From NCBI GenBank assembly GCA_037042915.1, contig CM073196.1, forward strand, positions 806,001 to 870,000: a stretch of 64,000 nucleotides of DNA, in the 5' to 3' direction. This stretch comes from Auricularia sp. M13 (lineage: Eukaryota; Basidiomycota; Agaricomycetes; Auriculariales; Auriculariaceae). The position numbers and the translations under genes are program-made. This document shows positions 1-11,500 of this stretch, one piece after another (position 1 is the stretch's first letter; every line of letters starts with the position of its first letter). Below the pieces are notes generated by a model that made no database searches, was not told the DNA's origin, and saw only the letters and a list, made by a program, of their open reading frames with translations.

Positions 1-2824
1 GTCGCCGGACGAGTTTTCTGAGATGTGTGCGGGGCGCGCGTGTATCGGCGCGCTTGACCTGTTCAGTTCCTACGACCAGCAGCTCGTCCATCCCGACTCG
101 CGCGACCTCACCACGTTCCAGTCGCCAGTGGGGCCGCTCCGCCTCATATCGCTGCCTCAGGGATACTCGAACGCTGTCGCAGTCCAGCAAGGAAATGTGA
201 CGTTCATACTGGCGCCAGAGATGCCAGAGCACGTCCTCGCCTTCGTGGACGACGTCACGCCTCTCGGTCCGCGATCTTACTACCTCAACGACGACGGCGA
301 CTACGAGACCGTTCCAGATAACGCTGGGATCCGCCGGTTCATTTGGGAGTACGCGTCTTCGCTAAATCGAATCCTGCGGCGTCTGCGTCACGCCGGCGCG
401 TCGATTTCCGGCAAGAAGGCTATTATATGCGCTCCTCGCGCGGTCATCGTCGGCTACGATGTCTCGTTCGAAGGACGGCGCCCGCTGCAGGGCAACGTAC
501 AGCGGGTTGTCGACTGGCCGCCTCCGCGCAACGTCTCCGAGACGCGCGCGTTCCTCGGTACCGCCGGTCTTGGACGCCTGTGGATTCGCAACTTCGCCCT
601 CATCGCGCGACCTCTCACTAACCTCGCAAAGAAGGATGTTCCTTTTGACTTTGACGCTGACTGCCACGAGGCGATGCTGCGTCTCAAGGAGGCGCTGGTC
701 GCTGCGCCCTGCATCAAGCCTGTCGACTACCGCTGCGGCCGCGACGTGATTCTGGCCGTCGATTCCTCGATTCACGGTGTCGGCTTCGTCCTACTACAGC
801 TCGGAGAGAAGAAAGAGCGCTGCATTGCACGCTTTGGCAGTATCGCATGGAACGACGTCGAGGCGCGTTACTCGCAGCCGAAGGTGGAACTCTATGGCCT
901 CTGGCGCGCGTTACGCAACATGCGGCTCTACGTCGTCGGCTTACCCGTGCTTCTCGTTGAGGTTGACGCTAAATACATCAAAGGAATGCTGAACCACCCA
1001 GACATGCAGCCCAACGCTACCATCAACCGCTGGATCGCCGGCGTGCAACTCTTCAACATCAAGCTAATACACGTCCCTGCCACGCAGCACTCGGCCGCGG
1101 ACGGCCTCTCACGACGCACGCCATCGCCGGATGACCCTGAAGAAGGCGACGATCACGAGGAATGGCTGGATCGGCACCTTGGTCTCTGGATCGCTGTCGC
1201 GCTCACGCGCGCTTCCCACTCACTTCCTCTCGCAAACAGCCATGGCGATCTCGCTCCCGCGTCTCTCCACCGCGCTGCGGAGAGCGCGATGATTCAATTA
1301 CCCCGGGAGGGACCCTTCGCGTCCACGCTTGCGGTATCGCTCGCGCGAGACGGTCCGCACACGCGCATTCCGACGCGCGACAAGAACGTACTTCCAGATG
1401 GCACCTTCCTTGTTCCCCCGCGCACAGACTCGCTCCGGCGCAAGGACGAACAGCTGAACGACTTTGAGCGGTTCCTCACCGACTTTCAGCTACCCGAGGA
1501 CTTGCAGGCCAAGCACCGGCCCTGGTTCTACCGACAAGCCGCCAAGTTTTTCGTTGCGGACAACCGACTCATGCGCCGCGATCCAGAGAAGAAGCACAAA
1601 GTCGTCATCAAGGACCCGGTGCACCGTGTCGCTATTCTCGAAGCTGCGCACGACGACACGGGACATAAAGGCGCCTTCGCGACCGATGCGCTCGTGCGCG
1701 AACGGTTCTGGTGGCCCGGCCTCGCTGAGGATGTCCGCTGGTACTGCGGTCGTGCAACGTCTGTCAGCGCCGCCAGGTCTTCAAGCTCAAGATTCCCCCG
1801 GTTGTCGCGCGCGTCGCGTCTCTGTTCCAGCGGATGCACCTCGATACGATGTGGATGCCAGCGTCGCGCGGCAAACACGCGATTCACCACGCACGCTGCG
1901 CCCTCAGTTCATGGCCGAAGCTATTCCCATCGCGAAGGAGACCGCGATTGTTCTGGCCCGCTTTATTCTCGAACTGCAGTGCCGCTTCGGGTTCCTCTAC
2001 GAGGTGCTCACTGACAACGGCGCCCCGGTGGTTGCCGCCGTGGAACTGCTCGCTGCGAAGTGGGGTATCCACCACATCCGTATCTCTGGCTACAACTCGC
2101 AGGCCAACGGCGTCATCGAGCGCAAACATTTCGATCTGCGCGAGGTACTTGTCAAGCTCTGCGACGACGCTGATCCCTCGCACTGGGTCGACGTCCTGCC
2201 ACTCGCGCTGTGGGCTGAGCGCGTCACGGTCCGCCGCACGACTGGCATGTCTCCCTACTACGTCGTACATGGCGTCGAGCCTGTGATGCCGCTGGATCTC
2301 GCAGAGGCGACGTATCTCATGCCACCGCTACAGCCTTCGCTATCAACAGAGGATCTCATCATCCTACGCGCGCGCCAACTTCAACGACGCGACGAGGATC
2401 TCGAGGCCGTCCGCGAGCGCATGCGCGCAGCGCGTTTCAAGAACGCGGAGGAGTTTATCAAGAAGCACGGCGCGTCCATTCGCGACTTCAACTTCCAACC
2501 CGGCGAGCTCGTTCTGGTGCGCAACACGCAAATCGAGAAGCACCTAGGCCAGAAGAAGATCGACGACCGCTATTACGGCCCCATGGTCGTCGTTCAGCGC
2601 CGCGGGCGAGGCTCGTATACACTCGCCGAGCTCGACGGCTCCATCTCGATCCTGCGCTGCGCGGCCTTCGCGTCATTCCGTATCTCGCGCGCTCCCGTTC
2701 TGTGTTTGACATCGAAGATATTCTGGCCAACGGCCGCGCTCAACTCGACTTAATTGACAAGTTACAGGTCGAGGAACGAGAAGACGACTACGCCGACAGC
2801 GCCGTCGACGGCCGCGTTGACTAA
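1..2824 (+). pseudogene. Degenerate Ty3/gypsy pol (RT-RNase H-integrase), 5' end outside window
   Basis: This is the 3' two thirds of a Ty3/gypsy pol. The reverse transcriptase active site is FVDD (residues 74-77 of the frame opening at 23). RNase H follows, with the first catalytic Asp in LAVDSS. The integrase zinc finger begins HDDTGHKG. The integrase core has TDNG near 2013 and IERK near 2118, spaced as in a D,D-35-E core. Three reading frames are needed: the frame changes near 1744 (inside the zinc finger), near 1910 and near 2670. The last frame ends with TAA at about 2824. The breaks look like single-base indels rather than introns, because no consensus splice sites of normal size fit. 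No LTR is visible at its left, since the window starts inside RT. It is probably not functional. Confidence 0.85.
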
Positions 2825-2879
2825 CGCGCTTCTCCTCCCCCGCTTGCGCCTCCCGTTTTGCCCCTCTCCCGTTCCGTCT

Positions 2880-3659
2880 TCACTCGAACGTTGTGCGCCG
2901 GTCGAAGAACAGCTTGCAAATCCTCATCAGGTCCCCATAATTCGCCGTTCCGCTTTCATTCTTCTCCACCATCTCCCAGACCCGTTTCCACGCTTCCTTA
3001 TCGACTTCCTGTTCGTCCAGAACGTAACCGCTCGCTAATCCGTTGATGCGCTGATCGAAGTAGTGCCCATTCTCGAGCCTCGCCGCCGCGTAGCTATATG
3101 CCGCGTCCATTATTTCGGCGCCCTTGTCGATGTCGTCGTTCAGCACCGCGCAAGGCTTCAACAAATCGAAGATGTCCTGCTAGTCGTCAGCATCCGCGCG
3201 ATGCCTGGTGTCCGACTCGCCTTGAGCGCACAAGCGTCGTCACGGTAATCGAGGAGCTCCTGTAGGGGCACGTCGGCGCGCACTTTTCTCAACCGAATGG
3301 TGTGCACGGCGACGAGCAGCTCCGCCCACAGTGCACTGGGACGCTGCCCTGCGCGCAGGAAACGGTCCATTTCCACGGTCTTCAGCGGGCGCATGGCGAA
3401 TACGCCGAGGATGAACTGAACGCAGTCTGCGAAAGTTTCCTGTCCGCACGGTCAGACGATACGGTACCACGAGCATGGGCCGCATACCGACGCTCTCGCT
3501 TTTTCCTCGGCCTCGAACAACATGGCGGTATGCTCGCGGTCTCCTCTGGGTCACGTCAGCGACGCGCGCTCGAGCCTGGTGTGGATCGTACATGTATGGA
3601 CAGCCTTCGGCGTTGTGCTCGGCGGAGCAAAATGCGCACTTCTCAAGCTGCGGGTCCAT
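2880..3659 (-). CDS. Small spliced gene with N-terminal CCHC-like knuckle, antisense to the upstream pol
   Basis: The function is not recognised. A four-exon model gives about 213 residues: exons 3659-3592, 3545-3488, 3439-3221 and 3176-2880. The introns are 46, 48 and 44 nt. The first two are GT-AG; the third uses a GC donor (GCGAGT) with TAGCAG at the acceptor. Each join restores a natural-looking frame. The N-terminus carries CAFCSAEHNAEGC, a C-X2-C-X3-H-X4-C arrangement close to a zinc knuckle. The remainder is a mixed, probably helical soluble protein ending in a Lys/Glu-rich segment. The start is the first ATG after an AT-rich stretch (3697-3706). The stop lies 56 nt from the end of the plus-strand pol, the position of env-region antisense ORFs in some plant gypsy elements. 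It may therefore be element-borne, or simply a neighbouring host gene. Confidence 0.5.
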
Positions 3660-5191
3660 CGGGAGATCGTCTGTCGCACTGGCCGGGGACGGCCAGTATT
3701 TAATTACCCCGGGAAATGACGAGCTAGAGTCATGGCGACGCCTGGAACAGGGCGCACGCCGGCGCTATATGCGCCTTCCTATTCGGGATAGAAGCCACAC
3801 CGCCACCCGCAAGCTGCCATCGCGCTCGCTCTGCACATTCCGCCCGTCGTTCGTCACCTCAAGAGCCGCAAACGCGGCGCTGGGCTCGCTTACACGGACC
3901 CTAGCCGCCGTTCGAGAATGGAGGCGCCGGAGCCGGAGCTCGACCAGCTCCATCAGCCGCCTCCTATCAGCGCCGCGGCAGCCTCTCTGGTCTCGTCTCC
4001 ACCGCTACCCGCCCCCACGCTCGTCCCTTACCCCTCGTTATACATATCATTCGCCTCGCCGCTCGATTTCCCCCATATTCCGCTTGTGAAACCCCACCGG
4101 ACTCTGTCTCCTTTCATGGCATGTGCCAGCCTGTTCTCTCTCTCTCTCACTCTGGATCGATAATCAGCATCGCATCTCGTCCTCATCATGTGTATATATA
4201 TCTCTTGTGCTCAAGGGAATGAGTCAGAATAGTTTTCCCGCCTTTTCTCTCTCGAGTTCTTGAGTCCTGAGCTCGGGGCGTCCTCAAGGGCCTCAAATCG
4301 ATCCGCTAGAGTCTGAGAGGCGGCCAACCTCCTCAGAGCTCACTCCTCACTCGTTCTCGGTGTCTATTATCGTTATCTACGGGATCTACGAGTCGTTAGT
4401 AGCGGCACGGACTAGTATTCCTACCGGGTCCCACCCGAGCTAGACGCACTCCCGCCGAACCTGCGTGTCATTACCTTGGCCATTGATAATTAATTGTGGC
4501 ACACAATGGAGACCAGTATCGGACCCCTGTCCGCATGCCAATCGATGTGCACACGACTCGGACCGTACCTGCATGACCATCACGTACACGGGGATCTGCA
4601 TTCCTTTCTGCGTAACTTCTATAAAAGCAGGTGCATGCATCGGCAAAACGAGTCCCACCCCCAAGTTGCATGCACTGCATCGTTCTCCCATTCGCCCTTC
4701 TCACTGCTACCACGACCACGCGCTTTGCAGTTGTCTGTTATAGACTACTGGAGGCCGTGTGTCGTGCAGCAGATGATGAGAGCGGATGGGACGACGGTGT
4801 GCCCTGAGCATGCGTCCTCCAGTCCTCCTTTGTCACTGCTACCACCGCGATGTGCCGTCTCAGCTGCAATTTGCAGAATTGGGGTAGCCATCGTTGTGCA
4901 GCAGATGATGAGAGCGGATTGGACGGCGCAGCTCGAATGGCACATCGGATCCTCGTAGTCACATGCGCGAGGTTTGAAAGCAGGTTTGATTTTTTTACAC
5001 CAGTCACAAAGGGAGGAACATTTACAGATAGCACGAGCAACAGATATGAGAATGGGAAGAGACACAACATCAAGGGCAAGCAACATGAATCGCCAAACTC
5101 GTATACTTGGGAAACATAATGGCACGCATAGTTTTTCTAGTCCAGCAAACCGAAGCACCTGGTCCACTTCACGAGCGCAATTGAAGAGGCC
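3660..5191. other. No confident gene; possible LTR remnant at 4190-4445
   Basis: No open frame here looks like a protein. The part from about 4190 (GTGTATATATAT, TATA-like) through a CT-rich stretch to about 4445 resembles the promoter/R/U5 part of a fungal gypsy LTR. It lies where the 3' LTR of the degenerate element at 1-2824 would be expected. No second copy is in the window, so this cannot be confirmed. Confidence 0.25.
4764..4919. repeat. 24-bp direct repeat pair
   Basis: A 24-base sequence beginning GTGCAGCAGATGATGAGAGC occurs at 4764-4787 and again at 4896-4919 without mismatch. It looks like a small local duplication in non-coding DNA. Confidence 0.8.
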
Positions 5192-5196
5192 GATGT
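5192..5196. repeat. Target site duplication GATGT (left copy)
   Basis: GATGT directly precedes the left LTR and is repeated at 15647-15651 directly after the right LTR. This is the 5-bp duplication expected of a Ty3/gypsy integrase. Confidence 0.9.
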
Positions 5197-5482
5197 TGCA
5201 GCGAACCGTTACCTCATGTACTTAGGCCCCTATGCTAACTCGTATGACCTTTCCCTTTGCATCGCCTGACCGCGGGTTCCGCAACTACCGCAGTAAGTCG
5301 CAGTTCCCCGCAGTAGCATAGCCACCTGAATGCATGTATATAATGGAGGAGCTCGGGTTAGGAGCTCCTCAGACTTCTTGAACACGGATATATTCAGCCA
5401 CTCACGACTATCGAGTGAACTGACCGCGATTTGAGAAGTTTCTTGCCGCAAGCACTACCTAGTGAAACTAGCGAAGCTTACA
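5197..5482 (+). repeat. 5' LTR
   Basis: 286 bp, TG...CA bounded, matching 15361-15646 throughout by eye. It holds a TATATAA box at 5337-5343 and an imperfect hairpin around the two GGAGCTC motifs at 5348-5372. The bases after it (TTTTTTGAGTG) do not start with TGG, so no standard tRNA primer site is apparent. Confidence 0.95.
5337..5343 (+). promoter_or_regulatory. TATA box of the LTR promoter
   Basis: TATATAA lies about mid-LTR. Transcription would start roughly 30 bp downstream, leaving a leader of about 160 nt before the gag-pol ATG at 5528. The same box occurs in the 3' LTR at 15501-15507. Confidence 0.6.
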
Positions 5483-5527
5483 TTTTTTGAGTGTTTCCTT
5501 TTCTGTGTTTCTATCCGATAACTAACT

Positions 5528-8500
5528 ATGTCGTCGTCGCAGGGAACTGATCACCCCGTGCGTATGTCGGCAGACCGAGAGATTGTCTCTCAACTCGATA
5601 GTGGAGTATTGCGTACCCGGCCGCGTGCAGCTGCCGGCCGGACGCAGCGAGCTGCGGGTCAGCCGTCTGCCTCCGGCACGCAATCAGCGGATCCATCCGC
5701 TCCCTATCCACCAACCACCACCATCTCGACGAGCGGCGATGGCGCCACGTCACCGGATGTTGACCCGCTCACGGGCACAGTCCCTGTGACACCGCGCGCA
5801 GCTTCAAGAGCCTCGCACTCGTCTCCGCCAGCGCCGTTTGTGTCTGCAGCACGCGGCCCTGGTACGTCTTCACCGTTGCCACTTAGTGTAGCGGATACTA
5901 ATGAACCTCGGGCTCCTGACGAGGAGGCCCCGTTGCAGGAATACGACTCGGATTCGACCATTATGAACTGGAAGGGTGGCCGCAGCCCACCCGAGTCGTC
6001 GACCCGTTCGGTATTGCAGCGAACGGAGGGCAAGGCACGCGTGCCTTCGCCTGATATCACCCATCCACGCGGGATGGAGGGTGCTCGAGCTGAATCGCTC
6101 GCACCTACTACATTCTTGGCCGAATCAGACCCACCGCGCGCTACCGGGGCGCGCGCGACCTGGCCGTTACCACCAACAGACCTGTCGTCGGCGTTCACAA
6201 CCCCTCCCCCTCGCACGACGACTCAATCACGCACCGAGCCACCTGCTGCTGATGCAGGTGGCTGGACTATCCTTGATTCCATACGCCGTACTATCGCATC
6301 GGGCATGGAGGCGCTGGCAACACCGCGCGCCGCTGGGACGACTGGCCCATCTCGGGGAGCCGAGATGCGCGAAGAAGTTACTACCCTTCGGGAACCGACT
6401 GCTCGACGTATGTCTACTATGAGTATCACCACGGACACCTTCTCACCGACTGCTCATTCTTCTCGCCCTCGTCCATCGGTTACTTTTGATGTTCCCGAGG
6501 ATGTATCTGACATTGAGAGTGAATATAATACTCCTACTAGAACTGCTGAGAGTGAATCAGGAAAGTCAGATAAACCTCGAGTGGCGGCTTCCGTCTTGCA
6601 ATCCCCGCCACCAGAATATGAGTATGATTCAGCCAGCTCTAATGATAGAATTCCCGTAGTGCAAGAGATCCCAGAGGAAGAAAGGGACACCTTTGCATTC
6701 TACAGTCAGTATTACAAGGGCTGGTACACTGGCTGGGGGAGACCAGTGAGTTCGAATAAGCATGGTCCTCGCCGGTCAACTACTGAGGTAGTTGAGTACC
6801 CGGTTTACGCTGTCACCGAGACGGTCGCTGATCCAGTTAAGGTGCGATCTGCGTTGCGAGAAGCTCAGGACAAGGACAAACGAGCAGTTAAGAAGGGAAA
6901 AGGCCGTGATCCTCGAGAAAGACCTAATGATAATCCTCCAAGTACTCCCGCGCGTACTGCGACAGCTAGCAGTTCGAGGCTATCTACCGTACCTATACCT
7001 TCTTCTTCGACTCCAGCAGGTGCCCGAGTCCCAGTTCCGGCTAATAGTACCATATCGGCTCTAGGTCAGATGGCGCGATTGGGGCGTAGTTTCTTTGCGC
7101 CTGCTTCACCAGCTGGAGAAATTACTCGACAAAGCTTAGTTTCCGGTCAGCCAACTGCTACTTATGTTAAGCTACCTAAGGGTACCAACGCTCCCTTACC
7201 CCCTCCAGGAGGGATCCTTCAAGGACGTTTGCAAACTGACCCGAAATCGTCCCGAACATCCTCCAAACCCCAACCTTCGTCATCTCGTATTCTGCCGTCG
7301 CATTTGACTTCTCGTGGAAGAGCAGGAGGCGGCGGTGGAGGAGGAGGAAGTGGGGGACCACCAGACGATGAGGATCCCGGAGATGATGCAGAGGACGATG
7401 ACGCTGAAGACGACGATGGGGGAGATGAGACTGGCGCCGCGGAAGGCGATGATGAAGACGACTTTGAGGAGGAAGATGAGGAAGAGCGTCAACGACGCAT
7501 TATCCGTAACATGAAACTTCCTATGCCCACGTATGATGGGGAGGAAGACCTGGATAAGTATGAGGCGTTTGTATTCGAGTGGGACGACTGGATCGAGACC
7601 AAGGAATTGAATGAGAGACGGGCCATTCGCCTCATGGGAAGGGCTCTCTCTGGTGAGGCCAAAGTTTGGTATATGAAACAGGTAGCCATGAGTGCTTACC
7701 CTTGGACTACTCGCGAAATCTACCGCGAGTTGTACGAGAACTGTTTCTCGGATGACTTCCGAGAAGCACTGAGGACTAAGCTCATGAAGTCTAAACAGAA
7801 TGGACGACCGATTAAGGACTTTGCTAAGGACTTAGAAAACTTAGCGATCAGGTACCCTGATATAGACGAGTATGCTATCCGACGCATATTCTGGGAAGGC
7901 ACTGATCATTACATTCAACTGTTCTGGGCGGAGAAAGGACGCAGCCTAGAGTATGATGATATTAGCACTCTTCTAGTATATGCTCAACGAGCCGAACGAC
8001 GCGAAAAACTGCGTCAGAAGTTGCTCAAACAAGGAGGAGCACGATCGACGGACCCTGGTGCAACCGCTAAATCTGGACCTCCGGGATCGACACGGAATAC
8101 CAAAACGGGACAGAATGCCCGCTGGCTTTCCCGAGGAGGTAGTCGTCGAGGAGGGCGAAGCTTCGCCACTCGTAAGGTTACTACGACTGAGACGGTTAAG
8201 TCTAGCGCGGCAACTTCGGGTCACCCAAGGCCTGCAAATAGACAGGTTAAATCGAATGAATTGAGGCCAGGTTCCAAACTTACTGCGCAACAAGAAGCCG
8301 AGCACCGAGCTCAAGGGCTCTGTTTTCACTGCCACAAGTCTGGGCACATGGCAAACGCATGTCCTTTGCGTCAGGAAGCCCGTAGAAGTGGTGTGAGAGT
8401 AGCTGCAGCTACGATTTCGTCATCTGGTGATCCGGGGATCGAACGAAAAGTATATAAGGCGCGAGGGAGAGTTCCTACTTCCTCAATACGCACTTCTGCT

Positions 8501-11500
8501 GTACTAGCCATGGCTGCCTTCCTCCCAGCGTCCTCCGCCTTCGACTTTAGCGACTTCAATGTCGACTACACGCTCGCGCCCGACGAGAGACTCGCTTGGG
8601 CCATCCATGTCGAGCTCCTCGACTTCTTTCCACCTGAGACGGCGTTGAGAGCAGGGCTACAAGATGCAGCGGACCGCTTTGCGGTTGCTTACCCTTGTTA
8701 CTCGCAGGGACTGCATGTTCCTCACGGGGTATTGAAGGTCGTGGATGACGTCCGCAACTGCCTGTATACGGTGGAGCGCACAGATTTCACGCCTGAGGGC
8801 ATCAACATCGCGCGCATCATCCACCAGTTCCTCGGGTTGGATGAGAATCAGCTCGACGAGAAGGTACAACTCTGCACGAGGAACGTACCTTGGTTCGCTT
8901 CTGGAGTACCCATTCGGTGTGCACTCTCGTATATCTGCGGGTACTGGGTGCCCGCGGATAATTACATCCACGCCTGGGAGTTGGGGCACCCTAGATACCA
9001 GCGGTTCCTAATTCAGACGGACGCAGTGGACCTATGGGTGCGGGATTTGGCGACAAATCTTACCTATGAAGTCAGCGCCGCTGAACTAGCCCCGGGGATC
9101 CTCATTCGCGACTTGATTCGCAAACCTGAGCTGTTGCATAAGCCAGGCGCTCTCGTACGTTACTTGCCCGCTCGCCATAATCAATGGACTAACCTGCGCA
9201 GTATAAGCGACACGACGCGTCCCGTGACTGGGAGCCAGGAGAAGACTGGACGTGCTACCGTCAGCCTACAGTCTCAACCGAACTTGAGCTCACCATTCAC
9301 CGATACTGGATCTGGAAGAATGAGTTCGAGCAATCTCGCCCGCAGGATCGAGTGGAGAAAGGAGAAAAGTCGGACGGAGAAGTCGATCGCGCGCGTCTTC
9401 GACTCGATCTCGACGATATGGACGAAGCATTGGACTCGACGGAAGAAGAGGAGCTGGACGAAGATGACGCGTCCGTGGAGGTGCCAGGTAGCCCACCATC
9501 TGAACGCGGCTCGGTGCCGTCCGCGGACAGCTTGCCCGACCTGCTGCCAGTCAGCGATTCCTCGACCGAAGATATTGGTACCGCCTCATCTCCCTCGAGC
9601 ATTGCGTCTGACAGCTCGGCGGGTGAAGTCCAATCCGTGGCCTGGGAAGAATATGTTGACCGCGGCCATGGCGCGGGTTGGTACCGCTACCATGTCAGGT
9701 TCGAACATGGCGAGCCAGTCGATGTATCGGAGGAGTACTACGACTACGAGAGCGGAGATGCCCGTAGCGCGTGAGGAAGTCTCCGCGATTCGGCGTGGCG
9801 CTGCGCGAGTCAAGAACGAAGTCAGATTGTTGCCACTACCAATCTCTGTCAAAGTAAAGATTAACGGTCAAATATGCAATGCGTTTATAGATTCAGGATG
9901 TATGACTGACATGATCTCCACTACTGTCTCCGATCAGCTGAAACTGAAGTTGAAGCCCAAAGCAAAACCGTTGGACCTGTTGCTCGCGGTCGCAGGGTCG
10001 CGATCAAAGATCAATTACGAATGTGAGACCGAGTTTTCTTACCAAGGTATCCGCGAAAAGCGTACCTGGGATGTTGCTAATATTGACATCTACGACGTTG
10101 TACTAGGTACTCCGTTCTTATGGCAGCACTCGGTGATGATTGGATTTAATCCGACTCGCGTTCACATCGGCTCTAACGAATCGAAACCCTTCGAAGGAAG
10201 GGAAATGGTAGAATTAGTAACTGCAAGAGCGAATGCAGCACAAGTAAACGAGCCAGACCTACCAAAACTTCGAAATCTGATCTTCAAGGAGGCCGCGGAC
10301 TTGTTCCTCGAAGCTGCGAAGACGCCGTTGCCACCTTTGAGGGCCATAAACCATGAAATCCCGCTGAAAGACGTCAATAAGATGTATCCCTATCGTCCGT
10401 CTCGGTGTCCGGAGGCACTGAGAATGGTGTGGGTGCAGAAAAAGCTCGATTACCTGAATACGGGGCGTTGGCGATACTCTGCAGGCGGCACGTGCTGTCC
10501 TCTGATGATCCTACCTAAGCCGAAATCGAAGGATGGTGAAATAAAGATACGCACCGTTATTGACACGCGCTCGAGAAATGAGAACACGATCAAGGTTGCG
10601 GCTCCGCTGCCGGACATTGAGGAGATTCTGCGTAACGTAGTAAAACATAAGTACCGCAGCCTCATAGATGGAAAAGACGCTTACGAGCAGATAAGAGTGA
10701 GACCTGATCATGTGTCGCGAACCATGTTCAACACGCCGGATGGGACTATGGAAAGCCTTGTCATGCAAATCGGTGACTGTAACGCGCCAGCGACGTACCA
10801 GACGCTCATGAACCACATTTTTGCGCCCTACATAGGCGTCTTCATGGATGTATACCTAGATGATATTATAGTATACTCAGATTCAGCTGAGGAACACGTT
10901 GAGCACCTGAGAAAAATATTAGCGGTGCTCCGAAGGGAGAAGTTCTTTCTCAATCCCACTAAAATGCAAATATTTGCGGAAAACCTGGAGATCCTGGGGC
11001 ATGTAATCGACCAGGAAGGAATAAAGATGGATCCTCATAAAGTAGACAAGGTAGTGAATTGGCCGGTGCCTACTACAAAAGGTCTACTTATGTCATTCAT
11101 CGGTGCCGTGGGATTCCTCGCTCACGACTGCAAAGGAATCCGAATCCCTATGGGAGTGTTAGCTCAACTGATCGGGTCTACTAAGACATTCAAATGGACG
11201 GAAACTTACCAACGCGCCTTCGAGGAAGTCAAGCAGATAGTACATGACCATAGGAACCGCCGCAGGCATGCCATCGATTATAGCCTCAAGCAGGGACCTA
11301 TTAACCTCGTCACGGACGCGTCCTTGACCGGGGCCAGTGGTTATATCAGCCAGGGAGAAGACCTAGCTAGCGCGCGCGTCGTAATTTTCTGGAGCGGCAA
11401 GTTCAACAGCGCCCAGCAGAACTACACGACGCACGAGCGCGAGTTGCTAGCTATAATCGAATCACTGAAGCGTTTCCGACCTATGTTGCATGGTGTAAAG

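Noticed and set aside
1464-2014. Introns to explain the frame changes in the pol at 1-2824
   Set aside because: The frames abut within a few bases at each break, so single-base indels fit and introns do not.
4745-5167. Minus-strand 140-codon Cys-rich frame
   Set aside because: Its repeated segment comes from the 24-bp DNA repeat, and it crosses no recognisable gene signals.
5230-5451. Minus-strand 73-codon frame in the 5' LTR, repeated identically in the 3' LTR (15394-15615)
   Set aside because: It is identical only because the LTRs are; it overlaps the promoter and has no protein-like features.
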